Shown: positions 53,175 through 63,221 of the stretch, piece by piece
Layout of the letters: the number at the start of each line of letters is the position of its first letter
Position numbering within the stretch: position 1 is the first letter of the stretch
NCBI RefSeq assembly: GCF_000211475.1
Contig: NC_015474.1
Span: 1,797,321 to 1,861,320 of the forward strand
DNA from: Pyrococcus sp. NA2
GTDB taxonomy: Archaea > Methanobacteriota_B > Thermococci > Thermococcales > Thermococcaceae
Direction of reading: 5' to 3'
DNA length: 64,000 bases
Position numbers and translations under genes: made by a program
The notes under the pieces: generated by a model
Seen by the model: only the letters and a program-made list of their open reading frames with translations
Told to the model about the DNA's origin: nothing
Database searches by the model: none

Positions 53175-55199
53175 ATGAAGGTTAAGAAAATCGCGGCACT
53201 TGCGGTTGGTGCCGCAGTAGCCGGTGCAACCCTTGGTCTAGCCTCAGCTCAGCCCGAAGTTCCTCAGATTCCAAAGGACTTCTTCGTCAAGGATGGAAAG
53301 CCAAACGTTAAAATTGTAGTTGGTAGCCAAGGAGCAGCCATGGATGTAGTGAGCGCGGCTGATATTGCAGCTGCAATTGGAAGCTTACTCTACACAGAGG
53401 AAGATGTAGAGGTTTCAGATGTTAGCGTCGTCGTTAAGAAGGACATATCATATGACCCACCAGACATACCAGTGTTCGAGGCAATAAAGAAGGGAGCTAT
53501 TGCAGGAGATTACGAGGATTTGAAGAATGTTAATGGATGGTGGAATGGGTCATTCTACATCTATAGTGATGGAGAGAAGATCTACATAAAGCCATACTTC
53601 ACCGCATCATTAGGTACAAGTGCCTGGGATGGTAGTCCACCAACCTTAGAGATTGCAGAGGTTAACGACACAGTTTTCTTGCCATACTATGAAGCTGGTA
53701 GTTATGAGAACATAGATTGGAGCGCTGGAAGTGCAACTTTAAAGTTCACAGCTTGGCAAGATACATATAACCCACTAAGTTTCTGGGCGAAAGATAACCT
53801 CTACTGGAAGTTAGAAGAACCTGTATACTACACTAAACCTGATGGAACAAAGATAAGCTTCCAGGAAGGTACCACTCTTGATTACCATGTTAAAATTAAC
53901 AAGATAGAATTTGATCCAGACCAATGGAAAGAGATCCAGAAGGAATATGGAGACGTCCCACCTCAGCATATTTCATTAGTAATACCAAAGAATGGAGTAA
54001 ATGCAACGATAGAGTTTAAGTTAAATGTCTACGACTACAGCTATAGAGCAAAGTCCGGAGTTGTACACCACATTTACTTCTTCGATGATAGGTTCTATAG
54101 TCCATACTTTGTAAAGCAAGTAAGAGATGGAGCCAAGGTTGGAGACATAATCCAGCTTCCTGGTCTCGACAAGAAGTACCAGATCGTGGACATTGGAACT
54201 CCAAACTTCCTAGGTGACCACCAGACCTATGACATAGTGCTCGGTAACTACATGGGAGACTACTATGTTGACAAAGACGAGAGCATAACGGTAGGAAACT
54301 ACACGATTACCGTCCTTGATTTGGATGTCGCAGGAAAGGCAATGCTAAAAGTCTCAGGTCCAGAAGGTAGTGAGATAATAACCCTGGATTCAACCATCAG
54401 TACCAAGAAGGCTAAAGTACTCTTCGATGGAGGTATAAGGGTCGAGTTGGAGGATACATTCATCGGTGTTGGAGGCACACTAAGTGCCCACATAAAGGTC
54501 TGGACAGACCTCATTGGGATTAAGGGAAGCACACTAGACCTATACCCAGGATGGAAAGTTACATTTGTAACAGTTGATACAGACGGCAATGGAAAGCCAG
54601 ACACACTAACTAAAGTTTACATAACGAACAACCAGGATCTCAAGGGTGATACAATAGTCCTCTTCAACACGTTCAAAGTATACTACGATGCGAAGGTCTA
54701 CCAAGAGAGGGATTCCTACGGAACACTACACACCGGAATGGAGGCCTGGATAAGAATCGACCCAGTTAAGCACCAGTATGAAGAGATAACATTGGGAGTT
54801 GGAGATACCATTGAAGAAAGCGAATACAGTATCGGAGATGTTGAAGTCAAATTCAGTCCAGAAACAGCCTACATACCAAAGAAGGTCACTGAACCAATCA
54901 CAGTACTCGACACAGAGATAATGGAGCAGGGTCTCGAGAACGTTGACAGCAACCTCATCCTTGTTGGCGGACCAGTCGTCAACCAGGTAACTGCAGCACT
55001 CGCAGAAGACCTTGGAGTTCCAGCCACCTACGAGGAGTGGAAGGAGAAGTTCGGTACAGGTGCAGAGAGCGGTCAGATAATCTACAAGGAGAAGTGCAGC
55101 AAGATCGGAGGCTACGGAGTGCTACTAGTTGCAGGTACAGACAGAGAGGGAACAAGAGCTGCTGCAGAAGCACTACTTGAGTACATCTCAAAGCTCTGA
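53175..55199 (+). CDS. S-layer protein
   Basis: 674 residues. Signal peptide MKVKKIAALAVGAAVAGATL ... ASA with cleavage after LASAQ, then the archaeal S-layer N domain (GAAMDVVSAADIAAAIGSLLYTEEDVE) and the C domain ending NLILVGGPVVNQVTAALAED ... GVLLVAGTDREGTRAAAEAL. The body is acidic, aromatic and beta-rich with possible N-glycosylation sites. It forms the outer surface lattice. Very regular, highly expressed-type codon use. A poly-T terminator-like stretch follows. Confidence 0.93.
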   Translation: MKVKKIAALAVGAAVAGATLGLASAQPEVPQIPKDFFVKDGKPNVKIVVGSQGAAMDVVSAADIAAAIGSLLYTEEDVEVSDVSVVVKKDISYDPPDIPVFEAIKKGAIAGDYEDLKNVNGWWNGSFYIYSDGEKIYIKPYFTASLGTSAWDGSPPTLEIAEVNDTVFLPYYEAGSYENIDWSAGSATLKFTAWQDTYNPLSFWAKDNLYWKLEEPVYYTKPDGTKISFQEGTTLDYHVKINKIEFDPDQWKEIQKEYGDVPPQHISLVIPKNGVNATIEFKLNVYDYSYRAKSGVVHHIYFFDDRFYSPYFVKQVRDGAKVGDIIQLPGLDKKYQIVDIGTPNFLGDHQTYDIVLGNYMGDYYVDKDESITVGNYTITVLDLDVAGKAMLKVSGPEGSEIITLDSTISTKKAKVLFDGGIRVELEDTFIGVGGTLSAHIKVWTDLIGIKGSTLDLYPGWKVTFVTVDTDGNGKPDTLTKVYITNNQDLKGDTIVLFNTFKVYYDAKVYQERDSYGTLHTGMEAWIRIDPVKHQYEEITLGVGDTIEESEYSIGDVEVKFSPETAYIPKKVTEPITVLDTEIMEQGLENVDSNLILVGGPVVNQVTAALAEDLGVPATYEEWKEKFGTGAESGQIIYKEKCSKIGGYGVLLVAGTDREGTRAAAEALLEYISKL

Positions 55200-55226
55200 T
55201 TTCCAATTCTTTTTAATTTTAATTTT
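55200..55226 (+). terminator. T-rich terminator after S-layer gene
   Basis: Three T-runs (CTTTTTAATTTTAATTTT) directly after the stop, typical of archaeal intrinsic termination, without a stem-loop. It also overlaps the start region of the next gene, whose ribosome site GGAGGT follows, so read-through may supply that gene. Confidence 0.5.
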
Positions 55227-55239
55227 GGAGGTTTAAACT

Positions 55240-55992
55240 TTGAAAAAAAGTGTTTTGGCACTAATTGTTATTGTAATTATCCTTGGAGCTTTTGGATATC
55301 TTCTGTATGGTTATGAAAATTTTGATGAAGCGATAAATCCAAATAAGAAGGGTTTGATTCGGCAATATGTTGTAATCCAATATCCAAACGCTAGTTTTCT
55401 TGTTCTCTCAAGTATTGAATACGTGAACTTAACTTTAAGAGGATGGAAACCTCCCTCGGGCTCAAGGGCATTTTTAATAAATGTTAAGAGCTACATTACG
55501 GGAGTTCCAGAGATCGACCTTAATTTAACATTTCATGCAAGATATGAAAAGATGACAATTGTAGTCGGATCACCCGAAGTTAGAAAATGTTCTTCAAATC
55601 CAAGTGAATTTTATGGGAGCTGTGAAGAGAGAACCCTTGCAGTTGCGGAAGTTACGGTTGTAGCTTCCTCACTCTTCAAGAGATACTACTACTGGGAAGC
55701 ACTAAAAAGGGGATTAAGCAATGAATCTGCCAAAGAGTATGCATACAAAGAGACCATGAAAAGAAAGAGCATCAGATATTTGAGCTTTCTTACGAAAGCT
55801 GAAATAGGACTAGGAAAACTTGGAAACAAGGATAATCTATGCATAATTATAATGGGACCAGCTGAGGGAGCAACGAAGAATGAAATAGTGATTCCAAGGC
55901 CCGGTTTAATAATTTTAAAGGGAAAAACTGATGCTGCTTTAAGGGCTGAAGCAGCACTCATAGAGAATATCATCGAATTCAACTTGTCTTGA
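55240..55992 (+). CDS. Membrane-anchored extracytoplasmic protein, function unknown
   Basis: 250 residues, TTG start at 55240 with GGAGGT 8 nt upstream. Residues 3-24 (KSVLALIVIVIILGAFGYLLYGY) form an uncleaved signal anchor. The rest is soluble with a CSSNPSEFYGSCEE Cys pair and a C-terminal alpha/beta domain (NLCIIIMGPAEGATKNEIVI ... LRAEAALIENIIEF) like those near S-layer genes. The end resembles the GTDREGTRAAAEALLEYI block of the S-layer C domain, so it may be S-layer-associated. Confidence 0.7.
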   Translation: MKKSVLALIVIVIILGAFGYLLYGYENFDEAINPNKKGLIRQYVVIQYPNASFLVLSSIEYVNLTLRGWKPPSGSRAFLINVKSYITGVPEIDLNLTFHARYEKMTIVVGSPEVRKCSSNPSEFYGSCEERTLAVAEVTVVASSLFKRYYYWEALKRGLSNESAKEYAYKETMKRKSIRYLSFLTKAEIGLGKLGNKDNLCIIIMGPAEGATKNEIVIPRPGLIILKGKTDAALRAEAALIENIIEFNLS

Positions 55993-56036
55993 GAAAACTT
56001 AAAAGCCAACCTTCTAAACGCCGATGGGGAGTAGCC

Positions 56037-56768
56037 ATGAAGGTGAACAGAGGGGATGTTATCAGGCTTCACTATACTGGCAGGGTTAAAGAGACGGGTC
56101 AAATCTTTGACACAACTTACGAAGATGTAGCTAAAGAGGCCGGAATCTATAATCCAAAGGGAATTTACGGTCCTGTTCCAATAGCGGTCGGTGCTGGCCA
56201 CGTTATAACAGGTTTAGATAGGAGACTCGTTGGACTTGAGGTTGGCAAGAAATACACCATAGAGGTTCCTCCAGAAGAGGGATTCGGACTTAGAGATCCA
56301 AAATTAGTCAAGGTGTTCACGATTGGCCAGTTTAGAAAGCAGGGTATAGTACCATTCCCTGGACTTGAAGTAGAGATAACAACAGAGGACGGAAAGAAGA
56401 TGAAGGGTAGAGTGATAACTGTCAGCGGAGGAAGAGTTAGGGTCGACTTCAATCATCCCTTAGCTGGAAAGACTCTAGTGTATGAGGTTGAGATAGTTGA
56501 GAAGATTGAGGATCCAATCGAGAAGATCAAGGCATTAATTGAATTGAGATTGCCAATGGTAGATAGGGAGAAGATAATGATTGAAGTTGGAGAAAAGGAC
56601 GTCAAAATAGAGTTTGGGGAGCAAGATGTTGATCCAAAGACGCTTATACTTGGAGAGATACTTCTAGAGAGTGACATAAAGTTCTTGGGATATGAGAAGG
56701 TTGAGTTCAAGCCTACTGTTGAGGAGTTGTTGAAGCCTAAACAAGGGGAAGAGTCAAAATCCTCTTAA
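56037..56768 (+). CDS. FKBP-type peptidyl-prolyl isomerase (long archaeal form)
   Basis: 243 residues from ATG 56037 (MKVNRGDVIRLHYTGRV), behind GGGGAGTAG. FKBP domain with GDVIRLHYTGR, GAGHVITGLDRRLVGLEVGKKY, PPEEGFGLRDPKLVKVF, an inserted-in-flap (IF) domain (residues ~85-140) and a return to FNHPLAGKTLVYEVEI. A C-terminal extension of about 90 residues is typical of the 29-kDa archaeal FKBPs. Chaperone/proline isomerase of the cytoplasm. Confidence 0.94.
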   Translation: MKVNRGDVIRLHYTGRVKETGQIFDTTYEDVAKEAGIYNPKGIYGPVPIAVGAGHVITGLDRRLVGLEVGKKYTIEVPPEEGFGLRDPKLVKVFTIGQFRKQGIVPFPGLEVEITTEDGKKMKGRVITVSGGRVRVDFNHPLAGKTLVYEVEIVEKIEDPIEKIKALIELRLPMVDREKIMIEVGEKDVKIEFGEQDVDPKTLILGEILLESDIKFLGYEKVEFKPTVEELLKPKQGEESKSS

Positions 56769-56791
56769 GATGACCTTTTTTATTATTTAAC

Positions 56792-57688
56792 ATGAACAAG
56801 CTTGAAATATTGTTGGAGGATCTTAAGCTTAGGTTGCCCGAGAGGGATATAAAAAAGGCTGGGGAGGCTATCTTAGCTTATAGAGAACTTTCAGAGATCC
56901 CAATGAGCCCATTATATCCAAGAGGATTCCAGCCTTTATTACTCCTCAAAAAGAGATTGGGAGGATTTGAGAAGAGAGTTCTAGTTTCTCCAATTGAGCT
57001 GAAAATAATAACTAATGCCAATATGCCCGCTTGGAGAAGGATATTTGAGTTTGATCTTGATGATGATATCGTTGAAAATACAAAGATAGCGGAGACCAGA
57101 GCACTTTTAATAGGCAAATTAAATGAGATCAGGATAGTTAAGAATTTGTTATTGGACGTGATTCCCTATATGAACGTTAAACCATCCTCTGTTTATTCAT
57201 TGAGAAATGAATTGTTCATTAAATTTGGAGAGAACGAATTTATAGGGCTTAGAATAATTGGTTCAGGGTTAGAATTTTCAAGTTACAATATTCCACTGTC
57301 CCATCTGTCAAGAATATTAGGTAGGGCAACATTCATACTCGATTCCCTGTTTAAGTCTAAGAATGCCGAATTCTACAGATTGCTCTTTGTAGCATCCTTA
57401 GGCTCTTTTAATTCCTTTTACGCATTCTTTATGCGTCACATTTTTCCAAGATTGCCATTAGAACATAGAGAATTCCTGGAAGAGATGCATGATTACAAGA
57501 ATTTCCTGCAACTCCTATACTTCCACCTCTCTAGGATAAACATAGATAGAATCCAAGAAAGCGTTGGTGTAATAATTAGGAGGAGATCAAGACCAGATAG
57601 GCCGCTTGAACTCGAAATAATTTTTAGGCAAGGAGGAGTCGAAGTGAGGGATAGGATTAGGAGGGCTCAGGTTGAGTTGTTGGTCTAG
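56792..57688 (+). CDS. Uncharacterised helical protein
   Basis: 298 residues. Largely alpha-helical, with a middle stretch of strands (FGENEFIGLRIIGSGLEF) and a C-terminal basic segment IIRRRSRPDRPLELEIIF. No motif recognised. The ATG lies 23 bp after the FKBP stop with no clear Shine-Dalgarno sequence, so it may be translated from a short leader. It ends 9 bp ahead of trmY and probably shares its transcript, hinting at an RNA-related role. Confidence 0.7.
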   Translation: MNKLEILLEDLKLRLPERDIKKAGEAILAYRELSEIPMSPLYPRGFQPLLLLKKRLGGFEKRVLVSPIELKIITNANMPAWRRIFEFDLDDDIVENTKIAETRALLIGKLNEIRIVKNLLLDVIPYMNVKPSSVYSLRNELFIKFGENEFIGLRIIGSGLEFSSYNIPLSHLSRILGRATFILDSLFKSKNAEFYRLLFVASLGSFNSFYAFFMRHIFPRLPLEHREFLEEMHDYKNFLQLLYFHLSRINIDRIQESVGVIIRRRSRPDRPLELEIIFRQGGVEVRDRIRRAQVELLV

Positions 57689-57697
57689 GTGTTCAAA

Positions 57698-58306
57698 ATG
57701 AGAATTTTCATAATAAAGGCAAACGAAGCTCATACCGATTACGACTTTAGTTTAAAGGATTTACCAGGGACAAGTGGCAGAATCGACGTGATATGTAGGG
57801 CATTAAATTCCGCTTTTCATTTGTCCCACTCCTTTAGAAGAAACGTTAGAGTTTACGTTACACTACTTGGCCCTCCTAATCCTCCTAAAACAATAAGATT
57901 TGAAGGGGCAAAGCTCAAGCCAAAAATAATAAATCCAGATGAACTATCAATAGCAAAAGTCATAATCAAAGCTTTAAAAGCTGGAAGAGAGTTAAAGGGT
58001 ACAACTAAGGAGCTTGAAGTTTTACCTGGAGTTTACGTGAGTAACATGACATTTGAGGATGTCATTAGAAGGAATGCCAGGATGAACCTTTATATTCTCG
58101 AAGAAGGAGGAAAGGACATTTCCAAAGTCAACTTCCCCAAGAACAATGTTGCGTTTGTTCTCGGTGACCACATTGGACTTACAAAGGAGGACCTAGCCTT
58201 CCTAGAAGGGATAGGGGAAAGGATTAGCATAGGGCCAAAGGCATACCTAACCTCTCATGTGATATCCTACGTGAACATTCACTTAGATAGAGTTGGTGTT
58301 CCATGA
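57698..58306 (+). CDS. trmY: tRNA (pseudouridine54-N1)-methyltransferase TrmY
   Basis: 202 residues from ATG 57698 ([20 protein letters not shown]), 6 nt after AGGTG. SPOUT knot family (DUF358): [42 protein letters not shown], and the C-terminal [21 protein letters not shown]-binding loop. Methylates N1 of pseudouridine 54 in the T loop, an archaeal tRNA modification. Confidence 0.95.
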   Translation: MRIFIIKANEAHTDYDFSLKDLPGTSGRIDVICRALNSAFHLSHSFRRNVRVYVTLLGPPNPPKTIRFEGAKLKPKIINPDELSIAKVIIKALKAGRELKGTTKELEVLPGVYVSNMTFEDVIRRNARMNLYILEEGGKDISKVNFPKNNVAFVLGDHIGLTKEDLAFLEGIGERISIGPKAYLTSHVISYVNIHLDRVGVP

Positions 58307-58317
58307 GATAACGAAAA

Positions 58318-58328
58318 GTTTATATATT
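58318..58328 (+). promoter_or_regulatory. TATA box of proteasome beta gene
   Basis: GTTTATATATT preceded by CGAAAA (BRE-like). Transcription near 58350 excludes the in-frame ATG at 58331 as start codon and supports a start near 58391-58400. Confidence 0.7.
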
Positions 58329-58399
58329 CCTTGCCCTTCCACTCAGATCAGAGATTCTTCTTTCTATTCTGGGCTAAACTGAAGATAGGGGTGTTGCAG

Positions 58400-59014
58400 T
58401 TGACTGAGAAATTCAAAGGTACTACAACAGTAGGCATTGTTTGTAAGGATGGGGTAGTGTTAGCCGCAGACAGAAGGGCAAGCCTTGGAAACATAGTGTA
58501 CGCAAGAAACGTGACAAAGATACACAAGATAGATGAGCACCTGGCCATAGCAGGAGCAGGAGATGTTGGTGACATACTGAACCTCGTTAGGCTCCTCAGG
58601 GCAGAAGCAAAGCTATACTATGCACAATTTGGGAGGGAAATGAGTGCAAGGGCTTTAGCCACACTATTGGCAAACATCCTCAATGGCTACAAATATTTCC
58701 CCTACATGGCCTGGTTCCTTGTGGGGGGATACGATGAGAAGGCAAGGCTATATTCCGTTGATGCCGTTGGAGGAATAACAGAAGATAAGTACATGGCAGC
58801 TGGAAGTGGTATGGAATTCGCCTACTCGATTTTAGATGCCGAATATTCTGATGACATAACAGTTAAGGAAGGAGTGAAACTTGCCGTTAAAGCTATTAAC
58901 ACCGCAATCAAGAGGGATGTATTCTCTGGTGATGGAATTCTCGTTGTTACCATAACTAAGGAAGGCTACAGTGAGATTTCTAATGCCAAGCTTAAGGCTA
59001 TTCTGAAACAGTGA
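58400..59014 (+). CDS. psmB: Proteasome beta subunit
   Basis: Start TTG 58400 (MTEKFKG), 8 nt after ATAGGGG; GTG 58391 or TTG 58394 are possible. The short propeptide ends in Gly before [11 protein letters not shown], giving an N-terminal Thr1. Counting from it, Asp17 (AADRRAS) and Lys33 (VTKIHK) are in place, so this is a proteolytically active subunit of the 20S core. About 198 residues after processing. Pyrococcus genomes encode a second beta subunit elsewhere. Confidence 0.95.
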   Translation: MTEKFKGTTTVGIVCKDGVVLAADRRASLGNIVYARNVTKIHKIDEHLAIAGAGDVGDILNLVRLLRAEAKLYYAQFGREMSARALATLLANILNGYKYFPYMAWFLVGGYDEKARLYSVDAVGGITEDKYMAAGSGMEFAYSILDAEYSDDITVKEGVKLAVKAINTAIKRDVFSGDGILVVTITKEGYSEISNAKLKAILKQ

Positions 59015-59029
59015 CTGGAGGTGAACCAC

Positions 59030-60976
59030 TTGATAAAAAGAGAAACACAGGTTGACCAGATACTTAAGGATATTAGGGCTATAGTCAATCAGATGGTTCC
59101 AAAGGAAGCTAAGATTACGGAGATTGAATTTGAGGGACCAGAGCTCGTTATTTATGTTAAGAATCCCGAGGCAATAATGAAGGATGGAGAACTAATAAAG
59201 GACTTGGCAAAAGTTCTAAAGAAGAGAATTAGTGTTAGGCCTGATCCAGAGGTTCTCTTACCTCCAGAGGAAGCCGAGAAGTTGATATTCGAGATCGTCC
59301 CAAAGGAGGCCGAGATAACTAACATAGCATTTGATCCATCCGTGGGGGAAGTTCTAATAGAGGCCAAAAAGCCAGGACTTGTCATAGGTAAGAACGGTGA
59401 AACACTGAGATTAATAACTCAGAAGGTCAAATGGGCACCAAGAGTTGTAAGAACTCCACCTCTTCAAAGTCAGACAATATACTCAATAAGACAGATACTC
59501 CAAACGGAAAGCAAAGATAGGAGAAAGTTCCTTAGGCAAGTTGGCAGAAACATCTATAGGAAGCCCGAATATAAGAGTAGATGGATTAGAATAACTGGGC
59601 TTGGAGGCTTTAGAGAGGTGGGTAGAAGTGCTCTCTTGGTTCAAACCGACGAGAGTTTCGTTCTTGTTGACTTTGGAATAAATGTTGCGGCTCTTAATGA
59701 TCCATACAAGGCATTCCCCCATTTTGATGCTCCCGAATTCCAATACGTCTTAAGAGAGGGACTGCTTGATGCAATAATAATAACGCACGCTCACCTTGAT
59801 CACAGTGGAATGCTACCTTATTTATTCAGGTACAACTTATTTGACGGCCCAATATATACAACACCACCTACGAGAGATTTAATGGTTCTCCTGCAAAAGG
59901 ACTTCATCGAGATACAGCAGAGCAATGGCCAAGACCCACTTTACAGGCCAAGGGATATAAAAGAAGTCATCAAGCACACGATAACGCTTGACTACGGGGA
60001 GGTTAGGGATATATCTCCAGACATTAGACTTACCCTTCACAATGCAGGGCATATATTGGGATCGGCAATAGTTCATTTACACATAGGTAATGGGCTCCAC
60101 AATATAGCAATAACGGGAGACTTCAAGTTCATTCCAACTAGATTGCTGGAACCTGCAAATGCTAGATTTCCAAGATTGGAAACCTTAGTTATGGAATCTA
60201 CATATGGTGGTTCAAATGACATACAGATGCCCAGAGAGGAAGCCGAGAAGAGACTAATAGAGGTCATTCACAAGACTATAAAGAGAGGAGGAAAGGTTCT
60301 AATTCCAGCAATGGCCGTTGGAAGAGCTCAAGAAGTCATGATGGTTCTTGAGGAGTATGCAAGAATAGGTGGTATTGATGTTCCAATATACCTAGATGGG
60401 ATGATATGGGAGGCCACTGCAATACACACAGCCTACCCCGAATACTTAAGTAGGAGGCTTAGGGAGCAGATATTCAAGGAAGGTTACAATCCCTTCTTAA
60501 GCGAGATATTTCACCCCGTTGCAAATTCCCGTGAAAGACAAGATATAATTGATAGCAATGAACCAGCGATAATCATAGCCTCCTCAGGTATGTTAGTTGG
60601 AGGACCAAGCGTTGAGTACTTTAAGCAGTTAGCCCCCGATCCAAAGAACAGTATAATATTCGTCAGTTATCAAGCTGAAGGAACGCTTGGTAGACAAGTC
60701 CAGTCCGGAGCAAGAGAGATACCAATGATTGGAGAGGAGGGAAGAACCGAAGTCATAAAGGTCAACATGGAAGTCTATACAATAGATGGATTCTCAGGAC
60801 ATGCTGATAGAAGAGAATTAATGAACTACGTAGCGAAAGTTAAACCTAGACCAGAAAGAGTAATAACCGTTCATGGAGAACCCCAGAAATGTTTAGATCT
60901 TGCAACTAGTATACACAAAAAGTTTGGAATATCGACTAGAGCTCCAAACAATTTGGATACTATTAGGTTGAGGTGA
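59030..60976 (+). CDS. KH-MBL-beta-CASP ribonuclease (aCPSF1/FttA)
   Basis: About 648 residues from TTG 59030, 6 nt after GGAGGTGA; GTG 59021 lies inside that site. Two N-terminal KH-like domains (first ~145 residues, with GLVIGKNGETLRLI), a metallo-beta-lactamase domain with THAHLDHSGM, and a beta-CASP domain with the SGMLVGG and FSGHADRREL motifs. This is the archaeal homologue of the CPSF73 nuclease, acting in 3'-end cleavage and transcription termination at T-rich sites. The proteasome gene ends 16 bp upstream. Confidence 0.95.
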   Translation: MIKRETQVDQILKDIRAIVNQMVPKEAKITEIEFEGPELVIYVKNPEAIMKDGELIKDLAKVLKKRISVRPDPEVLLPPEEAEKLIFEIVPKEAEITNIAFDPSVGEVLIEAKKPGLVIGKNGETLRLITQKVKWAPRVVRTPPLQSQTIYSIRQILQTESKDRRKFLRQVGRNIYRKPEYKSRWIRITGLGGFREVGRSALLVQTDESFVLVDFGINVAALNDPYKAFPHFDAPEFQYVLREGLLDAIIITHAHLDHSGMLPYLFRYNLFDGPIYTTPPTRDLMVLLQKDFIEIQQSNGQDPLYRPRDIKEVIKHTITLDYGEVRDISPDIRLTLHNAGHILGSAIVHLHIGNGLHNIAITGDFKFIPTRLLEPANARFPRLETLVMESTYGGSNDIQMPREEAEKRLIEVIHKTIKRGGKVLIPAMAVGRAQEVMMVLEEYARIGGIDVPIYLDGMIWEATAIHTAYPEYLSRRLREQIFKEGYNPFLSEIFHPVANSRERQDIIDSNEPAIIIASSGMLVGGPSVEYFKQLAPDPKNSIIFVSYQAEGTLGRQVQSGAREIPMIGEEGRTEVIKVNMEVYTIDGFSGHADRRELMNYVAKVKPRPERVITVHGEPQKCLDLATSIHKKFGISTRAPNNLDTIRLR

Positions 60977-60980
60977 CAAC

Positions 60981-62300
60981 ATGAAGTGCTCAAGGTGTGG
61001 TAGGGAGTACACATCAATGATACCCCCTTTCTGCATATGTGGGGAAGAACTCGAGATAAGGTATGATTACTCGAAAGTGGATGTAAACAAGTGGAAGAAT
61101 AGAAGTCCAGGAGTGTGGAGATATAGAGAACTCTTACCAAGTGTAAAAAGGATAATAAGCTTGAGAGAAGGAGGTACACCTCTCATAAAGGCCAGAATAA
61201 GTGAGAAACTGGGGATAGATGTTTTCATAAAAGATGAAACTAGGAACCCAACTGGCTCATTTAGGGACAGACTTGCCACCGTTGCAATATCTTTTGGATT
61301 ACCCTATGCAACAAATGGTTTCATAGTTGCGAGTGATGGAAATGCTGCCGCTTCCGTAGCCGCTTATTCAGCTAGAGCTGAGAAGGAATGTTTCGTCGTT
61401 GTTCCGAGGAAGGTTGACAGGGGAAAACTTATTCAAATGATAGCTTTTGGTGCTAGAATTATAAAGTATGGAGACAGCGTTGACGATGCAATAGAGTATT
61501 CCAGAGAGTTGGCAAAGCTGAACGGACTCTATAATGTTACGCCAGAGGAGAATATAATAGGGCTGGAAGGTCAAAAGACCATAGCCTTTGAACTCTGGGA
61601 GGAGTTAAATCCGAGTCATATAATTATTCCAACAGGCAGTGGAAGCTATCTGTATTCCATATATAAAGGATTCAGGGAACTTATTGAGATCGGTGTTCTA
61701 AGTGAAATGCCAAGGTTAATAGCAGTCCAAACCGAGAAGTGCAACCCTATAGCAGCAGAGATTTTAGGAACAAAGAGGGAGTGCAAGGAAACGAAAGCCC
61801 TCGGCCTCTACGTGAAAGACCCCGTTATGAAGTCAAGGGTAGTTAGAGCGATAAAAGAGAGTAATGGAACGGCAATTTTAGTTAGCGAAAATGAAATAGA
61901 TATTGGAGAAAAGATGCTTGCAAATGAGGGAATATTTGCAGAACTCTCCTCGGCAGTTGTCATGCCAGCGTTAATAAAGCTTAAGGAGGCGGGAATAATA
62001 GAGAAGGGGGATAAGGTCGTTCTTGTTGTCACAGGTTCTGGCCTGAAGAGTGGTGAGGGAGGAAGGGAGAAGTTTTCCATAGGTGGAACAAAGCTCGAAA
62101 TTTTAAAGATCCTCAAGGAAAGAGAGAGGTATGCCTATGAAATATGGCAGGCCCTAGGAAAGCCCATTAAGTACCAGGCAATTCATCAACACATAAAAGA
62201 GCTTCAGGAGCTAGGTTTAATAGAGGAGGCCTATAGGAAGGGTAAAAGGATATATTACAGGCTCACGGAGAAAGGTATTAGGCTAGTAGAAAATTTATAA
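60981..62300 (+). CDS. Threonine-synthase-like protein with Arg at the PLP-lysine position and C-terminal winged helix
   Basis: 439 residues. N-terminal zinc ribbon (CSRCGREY ... CICGE), fold-type II PLP domain (about residues 60-350) with NPTGSFRDR at 89-97, ASDGNAAAS and PTGSGSYLYS. Active family members have Lys in NPTGSFKDR; here codon AGG encodes Arg95. Residues from about 365 on (KLEILKILKERERYAYEIWQ ... HQHIKELQELGLIEE ... IYYRLTEKG) form a winged helix-turn-helix. The loss of the lysine and the DNA-binding tail suggest a regulator derived from threonine synthase, not an enzyme. Located 5 bp after aCPSF1. Confidence 0.85.
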   Translation: MKCSRCGREYTSMIPPFCICGEELEIRYDYSKVDVNKWKNRSPGVWRYRELLPSVKRIISLREGGTPLIKARISEKLGIDVFIKDETRNPTGSFRDRLATVAISFGLPYATNGFIVASDGNAAASVAAYSARAEKECFVVVPRKVDRGKLIQMIAFGARIIKYGDSVDDAIEYSRELAKLNGLYNVTPEENIIGLEGQKTIAFELWEELNPSHIIIPTGSGSYLYSIYKGFRELIEIGVLSEMPRLIAVQTEKCNPIAAEILGTKRECKETKALGLYVKDPVMKSRVVRAIKESNGTAILVSENEIDIGEKMLANEGIFAELSSAVVMPALIKLKEAGIIEKGDKVVLVVTGSGLKSGEGGREKFSIGGTKLEILKILKERERYAYEIWQALGKPIKYQAIHQHIKELQELGLIEEAYRKGKRIYYRLTEKGIRLVENL

Positions 62301-62308
62301 GGGGATGA

Positions 62309-62989
<681 letters not shown>

Positions 62990-63221
62990 CATCTATTAAG
63001 CTTCAACATGTATCATTTTGATCATGAATGTCTTGAATATATGTTGTAGAAGCATGATGGTATGTAAAAATAATAACAAATTGCTTAATGAATTCTTAAA
63101 CTTATTAAGTTATGTTACATTAGTACTCATAATTTCTCAACAAAATAGTATGGAAGTCGAAAACTTTATTAGCGAGTTGAAATGTTAATATAACTTCGAG
63201 CAACCTCAAAGGTGATGGAGG

